Part shown: one piece after another, positions 52,709 to 61,900 of the stretch | How positions within the stretch are numbered: the stretch's first letter is position 1 | Layout: the number at the start of each line of letters is the position of its first letter | Assembly: GCA_001005265.1 (NCBI GenBank) | Contig: CP011392.1 | Location: 372,001 to 436,000, forward strand | DNA: 64,000 nt | Direction: 5' to 3' | Origin: Dehalogenimonas sp. WBC-2 | GTDB lineage: Bacteria; Chloroflexota; Dehalococcoidia; Dehalococcoidales; Dehalococcoidaceae | Made by a program: the position numbers and the translations under genes | Notes under the pieces: generated by a model | Databases searched by the model: none | What the model saw: the letters and a program-made list of their open reading frames with translations, nothing else | Told to the model about the DNA's origin: nothing

Positions 52709-53386
52709 TCATTCGATTGGGCTTTGTTTCTGATATATGTATAAAGAAATAACGAATACTAAGGCGGCAACTCCGATCACGATCAGGACTTTAACAGCCT
52801 GATCCATAGTTGCGGTTATCATCCCATTGCCCCAAGCCTGGAGAAGTGAGTCAGCAGAAGTGTGGGACCTTTCTGCACTCCCGTGGATGGGGGAACCGAT
52901 GACTAATAACAGTCCGAACCATGTCGCCCCCAGCGCATTCCGGGCACTCCGGTTCGTGATCTCTCTGGTGCGCTCATCCGTTGCCACACGTTTTGAGCGT
53001 GTCGAACGATAAAAGTATAAGGCTGTGCCAATGGCAACCATGACAGCTAAGGAATATCGGATGAAAGACCAATAACCGCTAGAGTGATCCCCAAAGCCGA
53101 CTTGTGCTGAGTTTATAATCAAGGAGTAAGCCAGGAAAGCTAGTCCAAAATTTATCCAGTTGACGGTTTTCATCCGCTCGTCAACCCCAATTTTACCGAT
53201 GATGCCAACCAACTTGAGAAGGAAGGCAATAGCGGTAATAATCACCATGAAGAATAGGTATGCCGTCAAGGTTGGATAACTGCCGAAGCCCTCAAAAACG
53301 CCTAACCCCACAAAAACAATTACAAACACTGCGAAACTGATTAATGCCAAGTCCAGCCAATTGACGCTTTTTACCAGGGGTTTCAT
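52709..53386 (-). CDS. DUF2178-like membrane protein
   Basis: A protein of 225 residues with six or so membrane helices (LALISFAVFVIVFVGLGVF, FFMVIITAIAFLLKLVGII and others) and the loop VATDERTREITNRSARNALGATW typical of the family. No function is assigned. It is the first gene of the operon with the XRE regulator. Confidence 0.8.
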   Translation of the reverse strand: MKPLVKSVNWLDLALISFAVFVIVFVGLGVFEGFGSYPTLTAYLFFMVIITAIAFLLKLVGIIGKIGVDERMKTVNWINFGLAFLAYSLIINSAQVGFGDHSSGYWSFIRYSLAVMVAIGTALYFYRSTRSKRVATDERTREITNRSARNALGATWFGLLLVIGSPIHGSAERSHTSADSLLQAWGNGMITATMDQAVKVLIVIGVAALVFVISLYIYQKQSPIE

Positions 53387-53467
53387 TAAGCCCTCCTACT
53401 ACTCTGTTTTTTCTATTGTGAATATTTACCGACTGTCTTGTTTCATACTGGCCTCGTGTAATATTGT

Positions 53468-53484
53468 TTGTACCTTATGTACAA
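53468..53484. promoter_or_regulatory. Operator-like palindrome upstream of the membrane protein/XRE operon
   Basis: TTGTAC-CTTAT-GTACAA is a 6-bp inverted repeat with a five-base centre, inside a longer ATATTGT/ACAATAT symmetry. It lies about 80 bases upstream of the ATG at 53386 in an AT-rich promoter. It is a candidate site for the XRE protein at 52491. Confidence 0.5.
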
Positions 53485-53717
53485 TATATATTACATCTTG
53501 GGCGGCATGTCAAGAGAGTTTTACCGGTATTGTGAGAAATTAGGAAACCCTAATTATGGATATAGCTGATTTTTAGATACCACACTACCGGAATTAGAGC
53601 AGAAAAAACGGCAGAGGAGGACTCTTCGACAATCTCCCGAGTGCTAACTCGGGACAGGTGGGACAGGCAGAGCGAACACTGATCTTGGGGTGTCCCAGCC
53701 TTAGTAGAGGATTATTA

Positions 53718-54896
53718 CTACAAACCTTTAAGGAAGCGGTTGATGCGCTCCAGGGCTTCTTCAATCTGAGACAGGGAAGTGGCGTAGCAGCAGCGGAGGT
53801 AACCCTCACCCTGCTCACCGAAGGCGGTGCCGGGGACGGCGGCCACTTTCTCCTGCTTGAGGAGACGTTCGGCGAATTCATCAGAGGACAGCCCGGTGTT
53901 TTTTATTGATGGGAAAGCATAGAAAGCGCCACGCGGTTCAAAACAGGATAGGCCGAGGGAGTTAAAACCGGAAACCATGACCATGCGGCGGCGGTTGTAG
54001 TCGTCCACCATAGCTTGAATGTCTTCTTCACCGTTCTTGAGTGCCTCAATAGCGGCCGCCTGGCCCATGGATGAGGCACAGAGCATGGTGTACTGGTGGA
54101 TCTTGGTCATGGCGGCGATGATCTCTCGCGGGCCGGCGGCGTAACCGATGCGCCAGCCAGTCATGGAATAGCACTTGGAGACACCATTCAAGAGGATGGT
54201 GCGCTCCTTCATACCGGGCAGACTGGCGAAAGACGGCACAGTGACACCGTAAGTCAGGCGGTTGTAGATCTCATCAGAAATGACGGTCAGGTTATGGCGC
54301 TGGGCCAAAACGGCGATTTCGGCAAGTTTAGCGGTGGGCATGACGGCGCCGGTGGGGTTGGCGGGAAAGCCCAACAGGATCGCCTTAGTTTTCGGTGTGA
54401 TGTAACGGGCGACGTCGTTGGGATTGAGTTCAAATGATTGTTCCTCATAAGTCGGAACGGGTACCGGCACACCGCCGGCCAGGGTGACGCAGGAGGAGTA
54501 GGAGACGTAGCAGGGATCAGGCAGCAGGACTTCATCGCCGGGGTCAAGGATAGCGCGGGCGGCCAAGTCTAAAGCCTCACTGACGCCGACAGTGACCAGT
54601 AACTCACCATTCCAGTCGTAGTCCAGATCATGGGTATCGCCAAGGTAGCGGGCGATCTCATGTCGCAATTCCGGCGAACCGGCGTTTGAAGTATACATGG
54701 TGCGGCCGTGTTCCAGTGCATATATAGCCGCTTCACGGATGTGCCACGGCGTGGCGAAGTCCGGCTCGCCGACACCCAGCGAGATAGCGCCTTCCATGCC
54801 AGCCAAAAGGTCGAAGAACTTCCTGATGCCGGAAGGCTTTATAGCTTTGACCCGCTGCGAGGTGAGCGAACGCTCGACTCTGGTTTCAATAGACAT
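53718..54896 (-). CDS. Class I/II pyridoxal-phosphate aminotransferase
   Basis: A protein of 392 residues of fold type I: VGEPDFATPWHIREA near the start, the phosphate-binding TSNAGSPELRHEI, FPANPTGAVMP, and the PLP Lys in NGVSKCYSMTGWRIGY. The substrate is likely an aspartate- or aromatic-type amino acid but cannot be resolved from sequence. An Lrp-type regulator lies 15 bases upstream on the same strand, suggesting amino-acid-responsive control. Confidence 0.9.
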   Translation of the reverse strand: MSIETRVERSLTSQRVKAIKPSGIRKFFDLLAGMEGAISLGVGEPDFATPWHIREAAIYALEHGRTMYTSNAGSPELRHEIARYLGDTHDLDYDWNGELLVTVGVSEALDLAARAILDPGDEVLLPDPCYVSYSSCVTLAGGVPVPVPTYEEQSFELNPNDVARYITPKTKAILLGFPANPTGAVMPTAKLAEIAVLAQRHNLTVISDEIYNRLTYGVTVPSFASLPGMKERTILLNGVSKCYSMTGWRIGYAAGPREIIAAMTKIHQYTMLCASSMGQAAAIEALKNGEEDIQAMVDDYNRRRMVMVSGFNSLGLSCFEPRGAFYAFPSIKNTGLSSDEFAERLLKQEKVAAVPGTAFGEQGEGYLRCCYATSLSQIEEALERINRFLKGL

Positions 54897-54911
54897 AATA
54901 TTTACCTAAAA

Positions 54912-55397
54912 CTAGAGGACTAATTGTTGCCGCGGAATCTCTTCAGCACCAGCCAGCACAGCGCCATCTTCCTTGTAACGCTTGAGCATGAAGTGAGTGG
55001 TTGTGCCCTGGACGCCGTCTATCTGGGACAGTTTCTGAGATACGAAATCTGCCACCTGGTGCATTGTTTTACCGGTCACTAACACCGCCAGATCGTAGGT
55101 GCCGGACATAAGGTAAACGGTACGGGCCTCGGGGAAACGGTAGATGCGTTCAGCGATGGCATCAAAACCGGTGTCACGCTGCGGCACAACCTTGACTTCA
55201 ATTATCGCCTCAACCCGTTCATTGGAGACTTTTTCCCAGTTGATGACCGTTTTGTAGCGGACGATGGTGCGATCGGTTTCGGCGTCACAGATGATCTGTT
55301 TGATCTCGTCGATATTAGCACCGGTCATGCGGGCAATCTGTTCGGGGGTGGTGCGGGCATCGCCTTCCAGAATTTTGAGGATTTCTTGTTTAAGCAT
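54912..55397 (-). CDS. Lrp/AsnC-family transcriptional regulator
   Basis: A protein of 161 residues with an N-terminal winged helix (LKILEGDARTTPEQIARMTGA, IDEIKQIICDAETDRTIVRY) and a C-terminal RAM domain (VEAIIEVKVVPQRDTGFDAIAERIYRF, VYLMSGTYDLAVLVTGK). It is in one operon with the aminotransferase and probably senses an amino acid substrate. Confidence 0.9.
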   Translation of the reverse strand: MLKQEILKILEGDARTTPEQIARMTGANIDEIKQIICDAETDRTIVRYKTVINWEKVSNERVEAIIEVKVVPQRDTGFDAIAERIYRFPEARTVYLMSGTYDLAVLVTGKTMHQVADFVSQKLSQIDGVQGTTTHFMLKRYKEDGAVLAGAEEIPRQQLVL

Positions 55398-55552
55398 AGC
55401 AAACCTCTAACGTCGGCTGTGCCTGCCATTATACGCATTACAGCTATGGGGTGTAAAGTGACCGTACTCGTTCAGGTGTTTCCAGACACACCATCCAAGA
55501 GATTGTAGTGCTACAGTTATCGTAGGATGAGCGGTGGACAAGTCCGGCGGCA

Positions 55553-56029
55553 TCACGGTTTGGGGATAAGGTATTTCACAAGATAGGATATTTCCTCATC
55601 AATAGCGTCTTTTATGGGGTCAATACTAATTGATTTTGGGTAGCCATAGGTGGGATCATATTTGACGACAAGGCTGTCGGCGCCAGTGTCGATAGAGTTC
55701 TGAATGATGTCAAAAAGTTTCTCGATAGTGTCGGCGCGCTGGAAAAAGTCAGTGGTCACCTCGAACGGAGCGTCGGCGTAAGTGACAGTAACCGGATTGC
55801 CACCGGCGACCTGAACTGTGACTGGTCGCGTGTAGTCATAAGGACAGAAACAAACGATACGTAATTGGAATTCATAATCAACGATACCCGCCTTCTCCCA
55901 TATAGAGCGGTTGGTATCCAGTTCTAGTTGCGCAGGGTCCTTTGTTACGGCGCAACCAGATAGCGCCGGCAAAACGAAGGCCAAACTTAGGCAGAGCAGG
56001 AGGACTGGGTGGATAAATCTGTTTTTCAT
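55553..56029 (-). CDS. DUF6174-like lipoprotein
   Basis: A protein of 158 residues with a lipoprotein signal (LCLSLAFVLPALSGC, lipobox LSGC near residue 26) and a DUF6174-like domain (WEKAGIVDYEFQLRIVCFCPYD, PVTVQVAGG). It is exported and anchored in the membrane; function unknown. It is a single gene. Confidence 0.78.
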   Translation of the reverse strand: MKNRFIHPVLLLCLSLAFVLPALSGCAVTKDPAQLELDTNRSIWEKAGIVDYEFQLRIVCFCPYDYTRPVTVQVAGGNPVTVTYADAPFEVTTDFFQRADTIEKLFDIIQNSIDTGADSLVVKYDPTYGYPKSISIDPIKDAIDEEISYLVKYLIPKP

Positions 56030-56120
56030 ACTAAATACAACGGATCACTCATGAAAACGATAGCATCACAGAGCTTACAATCGAAATCATGATAGGTATA
56101 GATGATCGGCATGGCGACGC

Positions 56121-56627
56121 TTAGGCGAAACGTTCAAACCTCTCTTTTGGGGCCTTGCAGATAGGACAGATATCCGGCGGTTCAGACCGGGCGCAGAGGT
56201 AGCCGCAGACCTTGCAGCGCCACACCGGTTGGGAAAATTGAATGGTGACCCCGCTCACCGGGGCTTTTTCCTTGGGTTCTGGCATTTCCTGGCCTCTTCT
56301 TTCCGGCACCGGTTGCAGTTTTTCTTTGCCTTGGAGTATCGGTGTGTTGACGTAAAGACTGCAGAAACAGGCACCGTATTGGCTTATATCCGGGTCGCGA
56401 TAGTCACAAGGGCAGATGATGTCCAGGTCTTCGGCTTTTACGCCGGAGGCCAGACGGCACGGGCAGGCCTGGTAGCCGTACCGGCCGGTATTGACCAAGA
56501 GCCCCTCGACCAGCGATTTAGTGAATTCCATATCCGGATTCAGATGATAACCGCCGTTCTCAGCCTCGGTGTTTAGCTTCTGATAATGTTTTTCTATTGT
56601 CTGAGGATCAGGTTTGGGGTCTTTCAC
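56121..56627 (-). CDS. Ferredoxin-thioredoxin reductase catalytic chain fused to a rubredoxin-like domain
   Basis: A protein of 168 residues. Residues 20-100 match the FTR catalytic subunit, with its CPCR, CPCDY and CFC cysteine pairs that hold a 4Fe-4S cluster and the redox disulfide. Residues 130-168 form a rubredoxin-type iron site ([24 protein letters not shown]). Such fusions let electrons enter by way of the rubredoxin. Its ATG overlaps the glutaredoxin stop by four bases, so the glutaredoxin is the likely substrate. Confidence 0.9.
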   Translation of the reverse strand: MKDPKPDPQTIEKHYQKLNTEAENGGYHLNPDMEFTKSLVEGLLVNTGRYGYQACPCRLASGVKAEDLDIICPCDYRDPDISQYGACFCSLYVNTPILQGKEKLQPVPERRGQEMPEPKEKAPVSGVTIQFSQPVWRCKVCGYLCARSEPPDICPICKAPKERFERFA

Positions 56628-56902
56628 TTGAGAGCCTTTCGAATCTCATCTTCCTTGAAACCAACGATGTATTTCTCGCCGTTGATGACCATGGTCGGGA
56701 AGGAAGAAGCCGGGTTCCATTTTTTCAGTTCCTTGACAACTGCTTCCCGTTGGGCACCTTCTAAAAGGTCAACATACTCGTAGGTGTACTCCACACCCAG
56801 TTCATCAAGCAGTTTCTTAGTTTTGCCGCACCAGACACAGGTGGAAAGGGCAAACAGCATGACGTCGCCTTTATGGCTGCCTTCAACTTTGATACGTGTC
56901 AT
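56624..56902 (-). CDS. Glutaredoxin-family protein
   Basis: A protein of 92 residues with redox motif CVWCGK (C-V-W-C) at residues 22-25 and a [13 protein letters not shown] segment with the usual fold. The ATG at 56902 with GGGAGAG upstream is preferred over the GTG at 56917. It is coupled to the FTR-rubredoxin gene, forming a thiol redox pair. Confidence 0.88.
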   Translation of the reverse strand: MTRIKVEGSHKGDVMLFALSTCVWCGKTKKLLDELGVEYTYEYVDLLEGAQREAVVKELKKWNPASSFPTMVINGEKYIVGFKEDEIRKALK

Positions 56903-57028
56903 TTCACTCTCTCCCACTTCATAGTCATATATTCAATTGTGGGCTATCAACCGAGTTGTGTCAAAACCTTGCCGCGGCTAATAAATATGTTGACAGCCTC
57001 GCAAATCAATCGTATATTGTAATTAAGC

Positions 57029-57098
57029 TGTCGCGCGACTGGCGGAAGTGGAATGAACCACATGGAGCGCGACCAAAGAAAAGCCGACCGCCTGGGCA
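57029..57098 (+). promoter_or_regulatory. ZTP (pfl) riboswitch
   Basis: The aptamer has the P1 arms GTCGCGC and GCGCGAC (57030-57036 and 57067-57073), the conserved CTGGCGGAA, a hairpin GTGG...CCAC, and the late CCGCCTGGGCA whose GCC bases form the pseudoknot with GGCGG. The last element overlaps the terminator that follows, as in known ZTP riboswitches. Binding of ZTP or ZMP should prevent termination and switch on the gene at 57140. Confidence 0.9.
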
Positions 57099-57120
57099 AA
57101 CCGCTCAGGCGGTTTTCTGT
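57087..57120 (+). terminator. Terminator of the ZTP riboswitch
   Basis: The stem CCGCCTG/CAGGCGG with an eleven-base loop is followed by TTTTCTGTTT. It competes with the pseudoknot of the aptamer. Confidence 0.85.
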
Positions 57121-57139
57121 TTATTGGAGGGGCAAGGCT

Positions 57140-57610
57140 ATGTTTTCAAGGGAATGGTTCGTTTATGTTTTCGGGCGATGGATACTTCTGTCAGGAATCG
57201 CCGGGGCGCTGATGCAGGTACTTATCGCTGATAAGCTGGGAGTGCCGACTTTCCCGGCCTTTCTTTTAAACCAACTGATACTGGCTTCGGTATTCTGGTA
57301 TATAGACAAGTATATTTTCCAGCGCCATTTTAGCAGCGTCAAGCAGATTTTCAGGTTCCCGCGTGTCCGCGGTGAGTTCACACCGGCGCATCAGTTCGTT
57401 AAGATCTCCGAGGAGTACTCCGAATTCGCTGAGGCGTACCAGAAGAGTCCTGATGATTATAACAACTGGCTGCACGAGTTCCTTGACCTGTCTCACGCGG
57501 TAGAGATGACCGAGCGGGTGTTACGGGAAAAAGGAGTCGATGTTAATGCTGAATTCTATCACATCATCCAGCAGAACAAGGCCAGGGATCTGTATGACGC
57601 TTCGGCATGA
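57140..57610 (+). CDS. Membrane-anchored MazG-like protein under ZTP control
   Basis: A protein of 156 residues from the ATG at 57140 with TTGGAGGGG upstream. The ATG at 57053 would lie inside the riboswitch. Two membrane helices (FGRWILLSGIAGALMQVLI and AFLLNQLILASVFWYI) precede a cytoplasmic helical domain with a MazG-like acidic pattern: SEEYSEFAEAYQ and then HEFLDLSHAVEM (E-E-x2-E and E-x2-D). MazG proteins hydrolyse nucleoside triphosphates. With ZTP control, removal of ZTP or related nucleotides is an attractive guess, but it is not shown. Confidence 0.65.
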   Translation: MFSREWFVYVFGRWILLSGIAGALMQVLIADKLGVPTFPAFLLNQLILASVFWYIDKYIFQRHFSSVKQIFRFPRVRGEFTPAHQFVKISEEYSEFAEAYQKSPDDYNNWLHEFLDLSHAVEMTERVLREKGVDVNAEFYHIIQQNKARDLYDASA

Positions 57611-57644
57611 GGTTCGATTGACAGTCGATAATGGTCCGAGTAGA

Positions 57645-58361
57645 TTACACTCCCAGCAGTTGATCCAGACCAGCGGCACCGCTCTTGCCGGGGTATTTCT
57701 TGAGGCGGGTTAAGGCCTTTTTAGTGTCGGAAGCGACGCGGGCTTTGTCAGTGTGGTTTAGGCGGTATTTGAAAAGCCAGTAGGTGAATTCACGGAACTC
57801 TGACAGTTTCAATGAGCGGCTGGCGCGTTCAGAGCGGTCATGGCGGAAGAGTTTCAAGAGTTCAGCCCGCGGCTGGTCATAGACGCGCAGAAAGCTCTCA
57901 TCAATGGTATCGTAGCCTTTGATAACCAGTGAACGTTCCTCTTTTCTGACTTCGTCCTGGACAGCCAGAATGAGGGCTTCCTCCACGGTAATACCGTAGA
58001 AATAATTCAAGTGCTGCTGGTAGCGGGTATCACCCATCAGGCGCCGCATTTCCTCGGTGGTGACGTCGATGGGCGGGATAGAGTTGAAAAGGAGGGCGAC
58101 GCGTTCCTTCTCAGGTACAAGCTCCGGCAGAGCGCCGGTCAACCGTTCGGCGATGAGCAGGAAATCAAAGGCCTCTCCGGTGATGAGATAACGCTGGATG
58201 CGGCCATCGATACATTCTTCATCCTCAGTCCACAGACTGATAGCCTCCAGGAGCGCCAGGTACCAGTGACGGCCTTGTTCGATAACCTCACGCATCCGGT
58301 TGATGGCGGCGTTTGAGCTTTCGCTGAGGCCGGTGGTTGAGCGGCAAGATTCTGAGGTCAT
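57645..58361 (-). CDS. Conserved-looking protein in the MNT-HepT operon, unknown function
   Basis: A protein of 238 residues, mostly helical ([40 protein letters not shown]). Its ATG overlaps the hepT stop by four bases, so it is translated from the toxin-antitoxin transcript. No family is recognised and no membrane segment or catalytic motif is seen. Confidence 0.7.
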   Translation of the reverse strand: MTSESCRSTTGLSESSNAAINRMREVIEQGRHWYLALLEAISLWTEDEECIDGRIQRYLITGEAFDFLLIAERLTGALPELVPEKERVALLFNSIPPIDVTTEEMRRLMGDTRYQQHLNYFYGITVEEALILAVQDEVRKEERSLVIKGYDTIDESFLRVYDQPRAELLKLFRHDRSERASRSLKLSEFREFTYWLFKYRLNHTDKARVASDTKKALTRLKKYPGKSGAAGLDQLLGV

Positions 58362-58696
58362 AGGCTGTTTCTGATGGTCATCAAATTTGATTTCAATATG
58401 GGAAGACTGTTTTTAACAGTTTGCCAGGTCAGGCCAAGGTTAACTCCGAAATATTCATGTATCAGTATGTCCCTCATTCCCGCGATCCCCCGCCACGGCA
58501 CATCAGGATATTGTTTCCTAAACTCAGCCGGTACGTGTTTGGCAGCCTCTCCGATTATTTCTAGGCGGCGCATTACGGCATCCTGGATTTGAGACGACCT
58601 TGTGAAATCATCCACGGCAAGATTATGAGTATAGGCTTCGATCAGATTGATGCTGTCGGGGATATGTTCCAGAAATACGCCCGTGTCTTTGCTCAA
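58358..58696 (-). CDS. hepT: HepT-like toxin
   Basis: A protein of 112 residues of the HepT/DUF86 family, a HEPN RNase. The catalytic R-x4-6-H motif is present as [10 protein letters not shown] at residues 75-84. In the best-studied pairs, the MNT partner silences HepT by adding AMP to the Tyr of the H-x-Y motif (HEY here). The gene overlaps mntA by four bases. Confidence 0.9.
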   Translation of the reverse strand: MSKDTGVFLEHIPDSINLIEAYTHNLAVDDFTRSSQIQDAVMRRLEIIGEAAKHVPAEFRKQYPDVPWRGIAGMRDILIHEYFGVNLGLTWQTVKNSLPILKSNLMTIRNSL

Positions 58697-58983
58697 AATA
58701 TTCTCATTTCCTCGGAGAGCACCTTATCCCGGATCAGGGGATTGAGAGACCTATAGGTTACAACATTCACTTTGCGGTGTACCTTTTCTTCAAGGTCAAT
58801 CTTGAGTGATACAAGGTCCAGAAGATTTTTTTCACCCTGGAACTCTACCAGTATATCCAGATCGCTGGTTTCAGTTGCGGTGCCGGTGGCCACCGAACCG
58901 AAAACAGCTGCACGGGCGACGTTATGCTGTTTTAGAACGGGCAAAAGTCTTGATTTCAAGTCCTTGACGGTTAAGGTTCTCAT
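58693..58983 (-). CDS. mntA: MNT-domain nucleotidyltransferase antitoxin
   Basis: A protein of 96 residues with the minimal nucleotidyltransferase motif [20 protein letters not shown] at residues 29-48 (GSx...DxD). The ATG at 58983 lies one base after the secA stop. It is the antitoxin and AMP-transferring partner of HepT. Confidence 0.9.
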   Translation of the reverse strand: MRTLTVKDLKSRLLPVLKQHNVARAAVFGSVATGTATETSDLDILVEFQGEKNLLDLVSLKIDLEEKVHRKVNVVTYRSLNPLIRDKVLSEEMRIF

Positions 58984-58984
58984 C

Positions 58985-61900
58985 TTAGGTCCCGCAACAT
59001 TTCTTGTGTTTTTTACCCGAGCCGCAGGGACAGGGATCGTTGCGGCCGACTTTATGACCCTCCGCGTCCTTGGCGGCGTGGCTGACATTTGCAGGAGCGG
59101 CCACTGCCTGCATTGGTGAAGAAGCGGCTTTGGCAGCAACAGGTACGGGAGCGGCGGCAACTGCCAGCGGCGCTTGCCGGGCCTGAATTCGCTGTGGTGC
59201 GGCGGCGCCGGGTGATTGTTTGACCACCTGAACCTTGAAAACGGCGTGGACAACATCATGCTTGATGCCATCGAGGAGCTCCTGGAAGGCGCGGAAGCCC
59301 TCGTTCTTGTAGGCATCAACGGCTTTGACCTGCCGCAGTGTCTGCCAGCCTGCTTCCAGGCGCAGGTGCTCGACGAAGGTCAGATGCTCAATCCATAGTG
59401 TGTCCATGACGCGGAGCATCAAATGGCGTTCAATCTGGCGCATGACCGGGGCGGTAATCTCCTGTTCCTTTTGGTCGTACAGGGCTTCAGCGGCGGTTTT
59501 CAGGTGTTCGCCGACCTCCTCCGAAGACAGGCGGGAGATGTGTTCGGCGGTGAAATCAGCGGGCTGGGGCATAAAGGCACCAAGATCAGTCAGCAGGCCG
59601 TCAATGTCCCAGTCCTGATAGTCCAGGCCGGACAAGCGCTCGGAGATGATGCTGTCGATAGTCTCATGGATCATGTTGATGATATTTGATTTCAGGTCGG
59701 CACCGGACAGTATCTTCTTACGCTCGCCGTAGATGATCTCACGGTGCTTGTTGACCACGTCATCATACTCGACCAGATTCTTGCGGATGTCGAAGTTGTA
59801 GCCTTCTACACGTTTCTGGGCGTTCTCTATTGATTTGGAAATAAGGGAGTTCTCTATCGGGGTGTTCTCGTCGAAACCGAAGCGATCCATGAGGCCGCGC
59901 ACCATCTCACCGCCGAAACGGCGCATGATGTCATCTTCCAGCGACACGAAGAAGCGCGACGAGCCAGGGTCTCCCTGTCGTCCGGAGCGACCTCGAAGCT
60001 GGTTGTCGATGCGGCGGGCTTCATGGCGCTCAGTGCCGATGACGTGCAGGCCGCCAGCCTTGACCACGGTAACATAGTTTTGGAGCCAAGCGTTGAAGCG
60101 TTTGCGCTCCTTATCAATGACCTGCTGGCAACGGCCGGTATCGATGCGGCATTCAAGTTTTTTGGGGCTTTCGGGCAACTGTTTTGAAATATCGGATACC
60201 CAGCCAGCATAGGCAGCCAGATAATGCTGCCCCTGCGCCTTGAGTTCTTTTTCCAGCTTTTCGATCTCGGTCAGGACGTTGTCAGGGTCGCTGGCAGCGG
60301 TTTCCGACCAGGCGTCAGGGTTGTCCTTGATCTGCTGGATGTATTCCAGGCGCAGAGTGTTGATACGTCCCTGGAGACGGACGATCTCGGCTTCTTCACG
60401 GGCGACGCCTTTTTCAAATTCGGATAAGCTGTCACGGTCAACCGGAGCGGCGGTCAGTTCTGACGACAGATGCTCTTTAAGATCGCCAAGCGGCTCGTAA
60501 CCTTCCAGCCTACCGCCGAGGATGATGTCGACGCCGCGGCCAGCCATGTTGGTGGCCACAGTGACGGCACCGGGTTTGCCGGCTTCGGCGACGATGGCGG
60601 CTTCACGTTCATGCTTTTTGGCATTGAGTACCTCGTGGGCGATGCCTTTCCTTTTCAGCATATCGGAGATGACGTCAGAGTTCTCAATGGACACCGTGCC
60701 CAGGAGCACCGGACGGCCGAGGGCGCGCATCTCCTCCACTTCACGGATGACAGCCTTAAATTTGGACGAAATATCCTTGTAAATATGATCGCCCTGATCC
60801 TGACGAACATTGGGACGGTTCGTGGGTACAGCAATCACTTCCAGCTTGTAGATACGGGCGAACTCCTCAGCTTCGGTCAGGGCGGTGCCGGTCATGCCGG
60901 ACAGTTTGTCATACATGCGGAAGTAGTTCTGGATGGTGATGGAGGCGATAGTCGCGGTTTTCTCCTGGACTTTCAACTTTCCCGAAAGGGATTCTTTTGC
61001 TTCGATTGCCTGATGTAGTCCTTCAGAATATCGCCTGCCTAGAAGTTTCCGACCGGTGAATGTGTCAACAATTACTACCTCACCGTTTTCAATAACATAG
61101 TCCCGATTAATATTGTAGATTTCTTTTGCACGAAGTGCATTTCTAAATTCATGTTCTATTATTTGCTCAACGGATTTGCCTTCTAAGGGGTCCTTCTTTT
61201 TTTCATTTCCGGCTTTTTTAGAATACCATTCCTTTAGAGAGAAAATTTCCTTCTCAACTTTTTCATAACCCTCTTCATTAAGGATTACATCGCGTTCTTT
61301 TTCTTTGATTTCATAACCGTGGCTATTGAACGATTTCGCTATTCTCGCGACTTGCTTGTAAACATCTTCACCAACATCTTTGAGTTCTTCGAGAAGACCT
61401 TGAGTGAGTTTATTCACATATTCGTAAGGGGCACTAATGATGAGGGGGGTGCGCGCCTCATCAATGAGGAGATTGTCCACCTCATCCACGATAGCGAAAT
61501 ACGGTCCGCCGGGGCGCTGACTGGCCTTTTCCAGGTCCATCACCATGTTGTCGCGGAGGTAATCAAAACCGAACTCGGCAGAGGTACCGTAGGTGATGTC
61601 AGCAGCATAGGCCTCTTTGCGGGACACCGGCCGGTAGTGCTTCCATGGGTCATTGTCCTTGCCGGAATCGTAAGTTGGATCGTACAAACGCGACGGCTGG
61701 TACTCGTCCGGAGTCTGCATGGGATAGATGGAAGCGACGGTGACGCCGAGGGCGTGATATACCGGTCCCATCCAGTAGGCGTCGCGGCGGGCGAGATAAT
61801 CATTCTGAGTAACCAGGTGAGCACCCTGGCCAAGGAGCGAATTGAGGTAGAGAGTCAGAGTGGCCACCAGCGTCTTGCCTTCACCGGTCTTCATTTCAGC

